A stretch of DNA of 64,000 nt, taken from the NCBI RefSeq assembly GCF_023273875.1, contig NZ_CP096882.1:2294001-2358000 (forward strand), in the 5' to 3' direction. Position numbers and translations under genes: made by a program. Of the stretch, positions 1 through 10,775 are shown in pieces. The notes below the pieces were generated by a model. That model was given only the letters and a program-made list of their open reading frames with translations, was not told the DNA's origin and ran no database searches. The first letter of the stretch is position 1. Every line of letters starts with the position of its first letter. This stretch comes from Pseudarthrobacter sp. SSS035 (GTDB taxonomy: Bacteria > Actinomycetota > Actinomycetes > Actinomycetales > Micrococcaceae).

Positions 1-642
1 CGCCCGCGAAACATCAGTGGCTGCCTCCCCGGGCCACAGCCAAAACCCGGCGTGGACCACCGGGCCGAGCCGGTGCGCCTGGAACGTGAAGGACGTGGCC
101 ACGCCGAAATTGCCGCCGCCGCCATGGAGAGCCCAGAAGAGCTCGGGGTTTTCACGGACGCTCGCGGTGACGCGCTCGCCGTCGGCCGTCACCAGGTCCA
201 CCGAGACGAGACTGTCGCACGCGAACCCGAAGGACCGCTCCAGCCAACCGGATCCGCCGCCCAGGGTGAAGCCGGCGACGCCGGTGGTGGAGGCCCGCCC
301 GCCGGTCACAGCCAGGGCATGCTCCTGGGTAGCGCGGTCGAACTCGCCCCACGTCACGCCTGCTCCCACCGTGACGATGCCGGATTCGGGGTCCACGTCG
401 ATCGACTTCATGGGCCGGACATCGATCACCAGGCCGTCGTTGTTCATGGACATTCCGGCCACTGAGTGGCCACCGGCGCGGACGGCAATGGCGAGGGAGT
501 TCTGCCGTCCGTAGCGCAGGGCTTCGGCCACGTCCGCATCATTTGAGCACTGGGCAATGACCGCCGGCCGCCGGTCAATCATGGCGTTGAAGACCTTCCG
601 GGCCGGGTCATAGTCGGGGCTGTCAGGCCTGATCCACTTCAT
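1..642 (-). CDS. FAD-linked oxidoreductase, BBE-like (partial, C-terminus off the left edge)
   Basis: The first 214 codons of a flavin-dependent oxidase; the frame stays open to the window edge. The ATG at 642 follows a good ribosome site (GAGGAG). The PCMH-type FAD domain is visible: RAGGHSVAG at residues 55-63 contains His59, the residue that in this family bonds FAD covalently. GVAGFTLGGGSGWL at 121-134 has no Cys, so only a single covalent FAD link is expected. The substrate cannot be told; berberine-bridge-like enzymes oxidise sugars or secondary metabolites. The gene diverges from the molybdate operon across about 180 bp. Confidence 0.9.
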   Translation of the reverse strand, partial: MKWIRPDSPDYDPARKVFNAMIDRRPAVIAQCSNDADVAEALRYGRQNSLAIAVRAGGHSVAGMSMNNDGLVIDVRPMKSIDVDPESGIVTVGAGVTWGEFDRATQEHALAVTGGRASTTGVAGFTLGGGSGWLERSFGFACDSLVSVDLVTADGERVTASVRENPELFWALHGGGGNFGVATSFTFQAHRLGPVVHAGFWLWPGEAATDVSRA

Positions 643-797
643 CACAAACGCTCCTCAGCGACTGCGGCCCCTCCCCTCCACATAGCGTAGGACTTCGGCA
701 CACGACGTTCCATAGGTGGCCGGTCCGGAGGCTCGCGAGGGGGCGGAAGAAGCGGCAAAGTCATATTCTGATCCGCGGCGGAAACTACTAAGAAAAC

Positions 798-809
798 CCG
801 CAAATGCGG
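798..809. promoter_or_regulatory. 12-bp palindrome upstream of the mod operon
   Basis: CCGCA-AA-TGCGG is a perfect inverted repeat lying 14 bp before the start of the HTH-TOBE gene. It could be the operator of that HTH protein or part of the divergent promoter. Function is inference. Confidence 0.35.
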
Positions 810-823
810 ACTAGGATCATGAA

Positions 824-1234
824 ATGCCAACTATTCGCGTATCCGAAGCCGCCCGGTTCCTCGGCGTTAGTGACGACACAGTCCGGCGCTGGACCGAGAA
901 CGGCAGCCTCACGCCCGTAAAGGACGACGCCGGCCGGCTGGCAGTCGACGGCCTCGAACTGGCCCGGCACGCCCAGAAGCTCGCGCAGCTTCCCGAGGAC
1001 CCGCACCGTTCAGGGAGTTCGGCGCGCAACAGGTTCGTTGGCCTGGTCACGGGGATCACTGCGGACAAGGTCATGGCGCAGGTGGAACTCCAGTGCGGAC
1101 CGTTCCGGGTGGTGTCGCTGATGAGCAGCGAAGCCGTCCGGGACCTGGGCCTGGAACTGGGCTCCGTGGCCACAGCGGTGGTCAAAGCAACCACAGTCAT
1201 CATCGAAACCCCGCACGGAAAGAGCATCATTTGA
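824..1234 (+). CDS. HTH (excisionase/MerR-like) protein with molybdate-binding TOBE domain
   Basis: A 136-residue, two-part protein. Residues 1-50 form a small winged-helix/excisionase-type DNA-binding domain (VSEAARFLGVSDDTVRRW). Residues about 67-134 form a TOBE (Mop) domain, the molybdate/tungstate-binding fold of ModE and molbindins. This architecture suggests a molybdate-sensing repressor of the genes behind it. Its TGA overlaps the TTG start of modA, so the two are probably translated together. The order HTH-TOBE, modA, modB, modC supports the role. Sensing and repression are inferred from the domains. Confidence 0.85.
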   Translation: MPTIRVSEAARFLGVSDDTVRRWTENGSLTPVKDDAGRLAVDGLELARHAQKLAQLPEDPHRSGSSARNRFVGLVTGITADKVMAQVELQCGPFRVVSLMSSEAVRDLGLELGSVATAVVKATTVIIETPHGKSII

Positions 1235-2043
1235 GCATCAGCAAACACGCCAGCGCGGCCATCATCACGGCTGCCCTCATGCTGGGCGTCGCCGCGTGCG
1301 CACCGGCTACGACGCCCACGGCCACGCAGTCAGCCGCGTCGCAGTCCCCGGACGCCGCCGGCCAGGTCTCGGGGACCATCACGGTCTTCGCGGCCGCGTC
1401 GCTCAAAGCGACGTTCACCAAGCTGGCCAGTGACTTCGAGGCGAAGAACCCGGGAACCAAGATCGTGCTGAGCTTCGCCGGGTCCTCGGACCTGGTCACC
1501 CAGATCACCCAGGGCGCACCGGCCGAAGTTTTTGCCTCCGCCGACACCAAGAACATGACCAAGCTGGCCGATGCCAAGCTCCTGGACGGGACCGCGAAGA
1601 ACTTCGCCACCAACGTCCTGGAGATCGCCGTCCCGCCGTCCAACCCGGCGTCGATCGCGTCCTTCGCCGACCTGGCCAAACCGGGCGTCAAGGTGGTTGT
1701 CTGCGCGAGCCAGGTTCCGTGCGGGGCGGCCGCGGACACGGTGGAAAAGGCCGCGGGCGTGACCCTCTCGCCGGTCAGCGAGGAGTCATCGGTGACGGAC
1801 GTCCTGGGCAAGGTCACCTCGGGCGAGGCCGACGCCGGCCTGGTCTACGTCACCGACGTCAAAGGCGCCGGCGGCAAGGTCAAGGGAATCCCGTTCGACG
1901 AATCCGGCAAGGCAGTCAACACGTATCCCATCGCCCCAGTAGGCTCGAGCCGGAACAAGGAACTGGCGGCGGCCTTCATCGCCATGGTGACGGGCGCCGA
2001 CGGGCAGAAAACCCTGAGCGCGGCCGGCTTCGGCGCCCCGTAA
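1231..2043 (+). CDS. modA: Molybdate ABC transporter substrate-binding lipoprotein ModA
   Basis: A 270-residue periplasmic-type binding protein that delivers molybdate (or tungstate) to ModBC. I chose the TTG at 1231: it overlaps the preceding stop, has GGAAAG upstream, and gives a clean lipoprotein signal with the lipobox GVAAC (Cys23). A longer upstream frame exists but would bury the signal peptide. ITVFAAASLKATFTKLA is the usual ModA N-terminal region, with AGSSDLVTQI following. It acts as a membrane-anchored lipoprotein outside the cell membrane. Confidence 0.92.
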   Translation: MSISKHASAAIITAALMLGVAACAPATTPTATQSAASQSPDAAGQVSGTITVFAAASLKATFTKLASDFEAKNPGTKIVLSFAGSSDLVTQITQGAPAEVFASADTKNMTKLADAKLLDGTAKNFATNVLEIAVPPSNPASIASFADLAKPGVKVVVCASQVPCGAAADTVEKAAGVTLSPVSEESSVTDVLGKVTSGEADAGLVYVTDVKGAGGKVKGIPFDESGKAVNTYPIAPVGSSRNKELAAAFIAMVTGADGQKTLSAAGFGAP

Positions 2044-2083
2044 GTAAGCAACACCCGTATGTAAAGCCGCACCCAAGGAGACC

Positions 2084-2947
2084 ATGAGACAGGCCAGGAA
2101 CGGCGGGTACGGCGGCGTCCCGCGCTGGATTTACGTCCTTGCCGCTGCCGGCGGCCTGTTTGTGGTGCTGCCGCTCGCGGCCATGGTGGCCAGGGTCAAC
2201 TGGGCGCAGTTCATTCCGCTGGTCACCTCGGAAGCGTCGCTGCAGGCCCTTGGGCTGAGCCTGCGCACGTCCGCGGCCAGCACCCTTCTGTGCATCGTGC
2301 TGGGTGTGCCGCTGGCCCTGGTCCTGGCCCGCGGCAGCTTCCCCGGCCAGCGCTTCCTCCGCTCACTGGTCCTGCTCCCGCTGGTGCTTCCGCCCGTGGT
2401 GGGCGGCATCGCACTCCTGTACACGTTCGGGCGACAGGGGCTGCTGGGGCGGACGCTGGAAGTGGCCGGCCTGCAGATCGCCTTTTCGACGACGGCGGTC
2501 ATCCTGGCCCAGACCTTTGTGGCCCTTCCGTTCCTGGTGGTCAGCCTCGAGGGTGCCCTGCGGACCGCCGGGAACCGGTACGAAGCGGTGGCCGCGACGC
2601 TCGGCGCCGGGCCCACCACGGTGCTCCGCCGGGTCACCCTCCCGCTCGTGCTGCCGGGTCTGGCCTCCGGCGCGGTGCTGTCCTTCGCGCGCAGCCTGGG
2701 CGAATTCGGCGCCACCCTCACGTTCGCGGGCAGCCTGCAGGGGGTGACCCGGACCCTGCCGCTGGAAATTTACCTGCAGCGGGAAACGGACGCCGATGCC
2801 GCCGTCGCGCTTTCCCTGGTCCTCGTGGCGGTGGCGGTTGCCGTGGTGGCGCTCGCGTACCGCAGTCCCCGCGCCGCCGAACGGGCCCCCGCGCTTAGCG
2901 GGGAACGCACGACGACGGCGCCCGCCCAGGGAGGTGCGGTCCGGTGA
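2084..2947 (+). CDS. modB: Molybdate ABC transporter permease ModB
   Basis: A 287-residue membrane protein with a hydrophobic start (residues 14-35) and several further membrane segments. The permease signature for contact with the ATPase is seen as EAVAATLGAGPTTVLRRVTL, followed by the usual ARSLGEFGATLTFAG stretch of ModB/CysT proteins. The start codon follows AAGGAG. The last codons overlap the GTG start of modC by four bases, as expected for a coupled transporter operon. Confidence 0.93.
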   Translation: MRQARNGGYGGVPRWIYVLAAAGGLFVVLPLAAMVARVNWAQFIPLVTSEASLQALGLSLRTSAASTLLCIVLGVPLALVLARGSFPGQRFLRSLVLLPLVLPPVVGGIALLYTFGRQGLLGRTLEVAGLQIAFSTTAVILAQTFVALPFLVVSLEGALRTAGNRYEAVAATLGAGPTTVLRRVTLPLVLPGLASGAVLSFARSLGEFGATLTFAGSLQGVTRTLPLEIYLQRETDADAAVALSLVLVAVAVAVVALAYRSPRAAERAPALSGERTTTAPAQGGAVR

Positions 2948-4005
2948 CGTTCTCGGTTCAGGCCGCCGTGGCCGGCCGCGGGTTCGACGTCTCCCTCGCG
3001 GTGGGACCGGCCGAAACGGTTGCCGTGATGGGGGCCAACGGCGCGGGCAAATCCACCCTGCTGAACGTCATCGCGGGCCTGCTGCACCCGGACTCGGGCA
3101 CGGCCGAACTGGACGGCAGGACGCTGTTTGACCTCACCGCAGGACGCGGCCCATGGACGGCTCCGCACCGGCGCGGCACGGCGCTCCTGGCCCAGGAACC
3201 GCTGCTGTTCCCGCACCTGAGCGTGCTGGAGAACGTGGCTTTTGGGCCCCGGAGTGCGGGGGCTTCAAAGCCAGCCGCGCGGGAGTCCGCCCTGCGGTGG
3301 CTTGCGGAAGTCGAGGCGACGGAGCTGCAGTCCCGCCGCCCGGCCGAGCTCTCCGGCGGCCAGGCGCAGCGCGTTGCGGTGGCGCGGGCCCTCGCTGCCG
3401 ACCCCGGGCTCCTGCTCCTGGACGAGCCGATGGCCGCGCTGGATATCCATGCCGCGCCGCTGCTCCGGCGCCTGCTCAAGCGCGTTCTGACGGGCCGGCG
3501 CGCCATCATCATCACGCACGACGTCCTCGATGCCCTGATGCTGGCCGACCGGGTGGTCATCTTCGAAAACGGGCGGATCATTGAGGAAGGCCCCACCCGC
3601 GTCATCCTCCAGCGCCCGCGCAGCCGGTTCGCGGCCGGACTCGCCGGACTCAACTTTGTGGCCGGCCACCTGACCGAACACGGTCTGCGGTCCGGCGCCC
3701 TTAACCTCTATGGCCACCACGACGTAGCCGCCCCGCTCCTCACCGGTCAGCCGGGCGTGGCTGTCTTCCCGCCGTCGGCCGTTTCCGTTTTCCTCACCGA
3801 AGCGCATGGCAGCCCGCGGAACTCCTTCGCCGTGACCATTACCGACCTGGAGCCGCACGGGGACGGGATCCGGGTCCGCGCCGGGGAGGGCGGGCAGCTG
3901 AGCGCGGACATCACGCCGGCGGCCTCTGTTGATCTCGGATTGGCGCCGGGCATGCAGGTGTTCTTCGTGATCAAGGCCGGTGCCGTGGCCATCTACCCGG
4001 GCTGA
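2944..4005 (+). CDS. modC: Molybdate ABC transporter ATP-binding protein ModC
   Basis: A 353-residue ABC ATPase that powers molybdate import. Walker A is GANGAGKST (near residue 30), the signature is LSGGQAQR, and Walker B is LLLLDEP followed by the H-loop IITHD. The C-terminal third (about 285-350) is a TOBE domain, typical of ModC and thought to sense molybdate. It starts with GTG inside the modB stop (GTGA). It could also serve a related oxyanion such as tungstate, but linkage to modA makes molybdate the best call. Confidence 0.92.
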   Translation: MTFSVQAAVAGRGFDVSLAVGPAETVAVMGANGAGKSTLLNVIAGLLHPDSGTAELDGRTLFDLTAGRGPWTAPHRRGTALLAQEPLLFPHLSVLENVAFGPRSAGASKPAARESALRWLAEVEATELQSRRPAELSGGQAQRVAVARALAADPGLLLLDEPMAALDIHAAPLLRRLLKRVLTGRRAIIITHDVLDALMLADRVVIFENGRIIEEGPTRVILQRPRSRFAAGLAGLNFVAGHLTEHGLRSGALNLYGHHDVAAPLLTGQPGVAVFPPSAVSVFLTEAHGSPRNSFAVTITDLEPHGDGIRVRAGEGGQLSADITPAASVDLGLAPGMQVFFVIKAGAVAIYPG

Positions 4006-4073
4006 AGGGGCGGGAATGTGCGGGTAGGCTGGTCAGCGTCGTCCGGACGCGGCGGCGGTATTGGGGGAGAACG

Positions 4074-4748
4074 ATGAAGAAAATTACGACGGCGGCTGCC
4101 GTCCTGGCGCTGCTGGCGGGCCTGTCCGGGTGCAGCCTGTTCCCGTCGCCGACGCCGCTGCCGGACATCGCCCCGGCAACGCCTGCGTCCGTGCTGCCGC
4201 CGGAGTGCCCGTTTGTGGGCCGGGACGACGTGTCGCCGGTCCGGATCCCCAAGGGCACGCCGCGCGAAACCATCGGCAGCGTCCTGAACGCCTACAGCGG
4301 ATGGCTCAACGCCGGCTCCGAGCTGGTCAGGGCCTGGAGCCCGGGCAAGGCCGTCCCGGAAGACTGCGTCGCAGACCTCGCTGCAAAAAACGCCGAAGCC
4401 TATTCGAGCACGCTGTTCACCACGCACAGCGACGTCGCGTGGCAGGAATACTTTGCGGCGGTGAAGGTGATGAACCAGCAGAACCTGGCGGCGGTCCGCG
4501 TTGCCGAGGCGGGCTCGGGCGGGCGCGGCACGTTTGAGCTGCTGCAGGAGATCGATTCGAGCGCCACGGACAGCGGCACGTTCCTGAAGTTCGACGCCGT
4601 CTACCGCCCCGTGATTGCCGGACAGGGCAGCTGGGAGGACCTGGACACACCGACCCGCTGGTACGTGGAACTCGTCCCGGCGGGGGAGTTCCTGGTGATC
4701 AACTACATCGAAACCAAGCCTGCGGCCGGCTATCCGGCAAAGCCCTAA
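4074..4748 (+). CDS. Conserved lipoprotein of unknown function
   Basis: 224 residues beginning with a lipoprotein signal (MKKITTAAAV start, lipobox LSGC with Cys20), then a proline-rich linker. The rest is soluble and acidic with no motif I recognise. It starts 68 bp after modC on the same strand with GGGGGAGAACG upstream, so it may be read with the mod operon, but nothing ties it to molybdate. Confidence 0.85.
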   Translation: MKKITTAAAVLALLAGLSGCSLFPSPTPLPDIAPATPASVLPPECPFVGRDDVSPVRIPKGTPRETIGSVLNAYSGWLNAGSELVRAWSPGKAVPEDCVADLAAKNAEAYSSTLFTTHSDVAWQEYFAAVKVMNQQNLAAVRVAEAGSGGRGTFELLQEIDSSATDSGTFLKFDAVYRPVIAGQGSWEDLDTPTRWYVELVPAGEFLVINYIETKPAAGYPAKP

Positions 4749-4767
4749 ACCGGCCGCAGACCGCTGG

Positions 4768-5106
4768 CTACATCCCCGGGATGTCGAGTGTTTCGTGGAT
4801 CTGGATGGTGGCGCCTTCGCCGGACATGAAGTGCGGGTGGCCTTCCATCAACGCAACAGCGGCGTTCAGGTCCTCGGCCTGGATGACGCTGTATCCGCCC
4901 AGCGTTGCCTCGGCATCTGTGACTGCCGAACCGTCCAGGACCTTGGCGGCGCCCAGCGGCGTTCCGAGGTCAACGATGCCGTCACCGGCCCTGGCAGCTC
5001 AATCCATCCACATTTTCATGCCGGCCTCGGCCTCTTCGGGGCTCGCTTCCGCCATGGCTTCTTCGGCTGGCTTGGGCGATTTGTACAGAACCACAAATTT
5101 CTTCAC
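4768..5106 (-). pseudogene. YCII/DGPF-domain protein interrupted by an in-frame TGA
   Basis: A 113-codon frame from GTG 5106 to TAG 4768 reads as a complete YCII-related (DGPF) protein: MKKFVVLYKSPKPAEEAMAE at the start, and GGYSVIQAEDLNAAVALM then ATIQIHETLDIPGM at the end. Codon 36 (4999-5001) is TGA. It falls between KMWMD and AARAGDGIVDLG, where relatives as I recall them have Trp (TGG), so one base change explains it. The rest of the frame is intact, with no frameshift. It is either a recent nonsense mutation, a sequencing error or, less likely, readthrough. Confidence 0.8.
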
Positions 5107-5273
5107 GGTACGTCCTTGTCTTCGTGCGCCGAAAGGATCTCCCGCCGGTCACAGGATGATCCTAGGGCGTCACGCGCCGCTACGGCAGGGGTGGCCGACG
5201 GCCCCCGACGAAGGAGGGCCTCGAGGAATCTTAATGACATTGTCAACGGATTCCTGAGCAGCTCTTAACGAGT

Positions 5274-5306
5274 GAGGCCGGCCCCTTAGGGGCCGGCCTC
5301 AGTTTT
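5274..5306. terminator. Strong GC hairpin terminator
   Basis: GAGGCCGGCCCC-TTA-GGGGCCGGCCTC forms a perfect 12-bp stem with a 3-nt loop, followed on the plus strand by AGTTTT. It lies just beyond the stop of the secreted-protein gene (minus strand) and so likely ends that transcript; it could work in both directions. Confidence 0.8.
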
Positions 5307-5309
5307 CCC

Positions 5310-5705
5310 TCAGCAGCTCGAACGCGTCTTCTCCGTGCGCGTCTCACCGTTCGTGAGGACAACCTGGGAGTTGGCGCGGCACGTCACGCCATCCTCGGTA
5401 AACGTGTTCTGGCTACTCAACTTTGTCACGTTGTCCGTCAGCGTGTAGTGCGTTTTATAGTCGAACGACGACTGGCTGGCAGTCGTCTGATCGCGGGTGT
5501 TCGTCGTGTAGTGGCCGTCGACGTTTCGGGTCGCGCCGCGGTAGTCATAGGTGTATGACCCATCGGGGCTGCTGGTTTCGGTCTGTTCCACCTGGGCGCG
5601 GTTGCTGCCCGGGTCGGACGGCGGCGCGGCCAGCGCCGGCGAGGCAGTGAGGGCGAGAGCCAGGCCAGCGCCGGAGGCGACGACCAAGCGGGTCAAACGG
5701 TTCAT
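5310..5705 (-). CDS. Small secreted protein of unknown function
   Basis: 131 residues with a clear Sec signal peptide (MNRLTRLVVA start, cleavage expected after SPALA, residue 26). The mature part is hydrophilic, rich in Thr, Ser and Asn, and contains two Cys (in TCRAN and at the C-terminus RSSC) that could pair. I do not recognise a family. It is flanked by the terminator at 5274 and a 260-bp gap to clpB, so it is probably a single-gene unit. Confidence 0.8.
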   Translation of the reverse strand: MNRLTRLVVASGAGLALALTASPALAAPPSDPGSNRAQVEQTETSSPDGSYTYDYRGATRNVDGHYTTNTRDQTTASQSSFDYKTHYTLTDNVTKLSSQNTFTEDGVTCRANSQVVLTNGETRTEKTRSSC

Positions 5706-5908
5706 GTTAGGGTCCTTCCGATTCTTTGTCGGGCGGCCCCAACCGCAGTGACAGGATTCTAACGATTGCCTCTAGCTCCGCACAACACTTTTCGCGAGCA
5801 TCTTGTCGCTACGCCAGTCCCTGGACACGGATTTCCACATAGGCGTGGTGCGGCTCTGGACAGGCAGTTCGCCGTCGGCAAACATGGGGCGTAGAGGGCA
5901 TTTCCTCA

Positions 5909-5933
5909 AAGTTGAGCGTTGTAGACTCAACTT
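5909..5933. promoter_or_regulatory. HAIR-type HspR operator upstream of clpB
   Basis: AAGTTGAG-N9-CTCAACTT is a perfect 8-bp inverted repeat. It matches the actinobacterial HAIR element (CTTGAGT-N7-ACTCAAG) in core and spacing and lies 34 bp before the clpB start. HspR represses clpB and dnaK through this element in Streptomyces and mycobacteria, so heat-shock control of this clpB is likely. hspR itself is not in the window. Confidence 0.85.
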
Positions 5934-5966
5934 AGCGAAAAATGCACATCCCGGAAGGAGCTCTCT

Positions 5967-8624
<2,658 letters not shown>

Positions 8625-8649
8625 CGGTCCTGCAAGGCTCGGGCGAAAC

Positions 8650-9045
8650 CTATTTCAGGGCAGCAGATTCCCGTATTTCATAGCTGAGGTTTTGGAGGTC
8701 CGCATCCACTTCGTTGACTTGGATGCGGTATCCCTCGGGGTCATTGACAGTGATGAAACGGCCGAACGTTTCGTCCATGATGTCCGACGGGGCATATCCG
8801 GCAGCTCTTAGTCGCTCTGCGGTGAGCTCCAGCCTTTCGTCGGTGGAGAAGTGCAGCGCGACTGCTCCCGCATCTGAGTGTGTGGTTCCCGCTTGGGCAA
8901 TGTGGAGCCCAAGTTGCCCGCCGTTGCCGTGCAGGTCCGCCCAGGTTCCGCTCGTTGCTGCAGCGTTCTCGTTCAACCCAAGCGTGGAATAGAACTTGTT
9001 GGCGGCCTCGATGTTCCGCACGAAGCGGATTGGAGTAACTCTCAT
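8650..9045 (-). CDS. VOC (glyoxalase/bleomycin-resistance fold) protein
   Basis: 131 residues with one VOC unit pair: it opens with VTPIRFVRNIEAANKFYSTL and ends with GRFITVNDPEGYRIQVNEV, the usual beginning and end of the fold. His53 and Glu residues could bind a metal, but the substrate is unknown. Its ATG overlaps the stop of the upstream ribbon-helix-helix gene (ATGA), so the two are one operon. Confidence 0.85.
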   Translation of the reverse strand: MRVTPIRFVRNIEAANKFYSTLGLNENAAATSGTWADLHGNGGQLGLHIAQAGTTHSDAGAVALHFSTDERLELTAERLRAAGYAPSDIMDETFGRFITVNDPEGYRIQVNEVDADLQNLSYEIRESAALK

Positions 9046-9191
9046 TTGGTGGAACCTTCCTTGTTGAGGGCCTGGGTCAGCGTTTCTTCAACGAACGACG
9101 ACAGTGATAGTCCGCGTTCGATGGCTGCGTGTTTGACCTGCTTGACCAGGTCCGTCGGCAGGTAGATGTTGAACTGTGTTTTATCGGCCAT
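9042..9191 (-). CDS. Ribbon-helix-helix (CopG/Arc-type) DNA-binding protein, 49 aa
   Basis: A short gene, ATG 9191 to TGA 9042, coding for 49 residues. The N-terminal strand (KTQFNIYLPTDLVKQVKHAA) and following helices with LSLSSFVEETLTQAL are a typical ribbon-helix-helix unit, which binds palindromic DNA as a dimer. It overlaps the VOC gene by four bases, and a perfect palindrome sits 5 bp before its start, so autorepression is likely. It resembles antitoxin DNA-binding domains, but its partner here is a VOC protein rather than a toxin. Confidence 0.85.
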   Translation of the reverse strand: MADKTQFNIYLPTDLVKQVKHAAIERGLSLSSFVEETLTQALNKEGSTK

Positions 9192-9196
9192 GGCTA

Positions 9197-9218
9197 GAAT
9201 GCTAGCAATCTAGCATTC
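9197..9218. promoter_or_regulatory. Perfect palindrome, probable operator of the RHH-VOC pair
   Basis: GAATGCTAG-CAAT-CTAGCATTC: 9-bp perfect arms, 4-bp centre, immediately in front of the RHH start. The CTAG steps recur at 9194-9197 as well. Its size and place fit an autoregulatory operator for the RHH protein. Confidence 0.75.
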
Positions 9219-9262
9219 GATGCACAAGGGCCAGCGTGCGGGGGCGCCTGTAGGCTTCGTAG

Positions 9263-9829
9263 GTGATTCCCGGAAAGACGTCCCGGCTTCGATTCCGGCA
9301 GATGGCGTCAGCAGACCTGGACAACATGACTGCGCTTCTGGGTGATCCTGCTGTCATGGCGTATTACCCTGCGCCCAAGACGCGGGAAGAGGCCGCGCAC
9401 TGGATCGCCTGGAATGAAGCGAACTACGCCACGCACGGGTACGGCCTTTGGATTGTGGAAACCCTCGATGGCGAGTTTCTGGGCGACTGCGGACTTACCT
9501 GGCAGCAGGTCAATGGTCGCAGCGAGTTGGAGGTCGGATTTCACCTCCGAGCGGAGGCGTGGGGCCGGGGATATGCGACCGAAGCGGCCGCGGCGTGCAT
9601 GGAATTCGCACGCGACGAGCTCGCTGTTAGGCAGCTCGTCGCCATTATCCATCCAGAAAATATGGCTTCTCGTCGGGTGGTGGAGAAAATTGGCATGAGG
9701 TACACCGAGAACGATCATGGCGGGGCCGTCACGACCCGGATGGTTCTCGGAGTTCAGCTGGCGGCATGGGGCGCGACTATTACCTGTACGTCGTCTTCGT
9801 ACAACAACCGTCCGGGATCGTTTGAATGA
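9263..9829 (+). CDS. GNAT-family N-acetyltransferase (RimJ/RimL type)
   Basis: 188 residues, GTG start at 9263. The acetyl-CoA binding region reads EVGFHLRAEAWGRGYATEAA, with ENMASRRVVEKIGMRY near the end, the hallmark of the RimJ/RimL branch, which acetylates protein N-termini or small amines. Substrate unknown. The last 25 codons overlap the 3' end of the convergent gene at 9754, so one of the two C-termini may be longer than in relatives. Confidence 0.85.
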   Translation: MIPGKTSRLRFRQMASADLDNMTALLGDPAVMAYYPAPKTREEAAHWIAWNEANYATHGYGLWIVETLDGEFLGDCGLTWQQVNGRSELEVGFHLRAEAWGRGYATEAAAACMEFARDELAVRQLVAIIHPENMASRRVVEKIGMRYTENDHGGAVTTRMVLGVQLAAWGATITCTSSSYNNRPGSFE

Positions 9830-10143
9830 AGCACTTGCCACTCAATGCCGTACCGGCTTAGAAGGTCCGTGTAGAACTCAACGCGGACGAGCAAATGCCC
9901 AGCTGTGCATTTGAACCAAGCCTCCGCTGTCGGGTTGATTGCATGGTCGTATATCGATTTATCCATCGTCGACGGATTCAAATATGCGGAATCGTAATGG
10001 TCATTTGAGCGCCGCCAGGAAGCCCAGTCCTGGGTGCTGAGTCTGCCACCGTTTGCTAAACCGTTGGCGAGATTAAAGATGCCCGGGTAGCGTCCACGGC
10101 CATTGGCGATGCCTGCCTGGTAGCGCACATACTTCGAGTCCAT
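9754..10143 (-). CDS. Conserved hypothetical protein, 129 aa
   Basis: Begins at ATG 10143 (MDSKYVRYQAG) with GGGA before it; a TTG nine bases earlier is possible. No signal peptide or membrane segment. The composition is polar with many aromatic residues (Trp, Tyr) and a C-terminal part, LLSRYGIEWQVLHSNDPGRL, that looks globular. I do not recognise a family. It runs convergent with and overlaps the GNAT gene by 76 bp. Confidence 0.65.
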   Translation of the reverse strand: MDSKYVRYQAGIANGRGRYPGIFNLANGLANGGRLSTQDWASWRRSNDHYDSAYLNPSTMDKSIYDHAINPTAEAWFKCTAGHLLVRVEFYTDLLSRYGIEWQVLHSNDPGRLLYEDDVQVIVAPHAAS

Positions 10144-10187
10144 GGTTCCCAACTGATCACCTGTCCGAAATTTCGTAGGCGCTGACT

Positions 10188-10775
10188 TTATCGTCCGGCT
10201 TCGCGTGCAGCGGCTTCAATCCGGGACCGATAGGCAGCCCATTCTTCCGATGTGCGGCTTGGCACGTTCGGATCTTGCGGTCCGTTGCCCGCTGTGCCGT
10301 CGATTAGCTCGCGCAAAATGTCGGCATGCCCTGCATGCCGGGCTGTCTCAACGCACACGTGAACCAGGATCTGATGGAGGGTCACACGTCGGCGCTCGGG
10401 CGTCCACCAAGGTACTTCACCTGCAGAGTCGAGGCTGAGTGACTCTATCGTCGCGTCGCTTTGTCGAGCGGAGAAATGGTAGAAGTCAATGATGTCTGCC
10501 CGGCTCTCGTCGGCCGTTGCCCACATATCATCGTCGACTTCCCCAGCATCGGACAACCAGGGCACTTCCCGGCCGTGCGGTCTGCCGAAGACGTCGCTGA
10601 AGTATTCCAATTGCACGCCACCGACGTGCTTGACCAGCCCCAGGAGGTTGGTAGCTGTGGGCGTCATCGGACGGCGAATGTCGTACTCGCTGACGCCGTC
10701 GAGTTTCGCGAGAAGATCTGCCCTTCGAAGGCGAAGGTACCCAAGCAAGTCAGCCTTTTGATCCATATCCCTCAC
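10188..10775 (-). CDS. DinB-like/DUF664 four-helix protein
   Basis: 195 residues. The opening LLGYLRLRRADLLAKLDGV, the segment LLGLVKHVGGVQLEYF and the later LVHVCVETARHAGHADILRE carry the three His positions that bind metal in DinB/YfiT proteins. Actinobacterial members are often mycothiol-dependent transferases of unknown substrate. The GTG at 10775 is preferred because AAGG lies four bases upstream; the ATG nine bases in has no room for a ribosome site. Confidence 0.8.
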   Translation of the reverse strand: MRDMDQKADLLGYLRLRRADLLAKLDGVSEYDIRRPMTPTATNLLGLVKHVGGVQLEYFSDVFGRPHGREVPWLSDAGEVDDDMWATADESRADIIDFYHFSARQSDATIESLSLDSAGEVPWWTPERRRVTLHQILVHVCVETARHAGHADILRELIDGTAGNGPQDPNVPSRTSEEWAAYRSRIEAAAREAGR

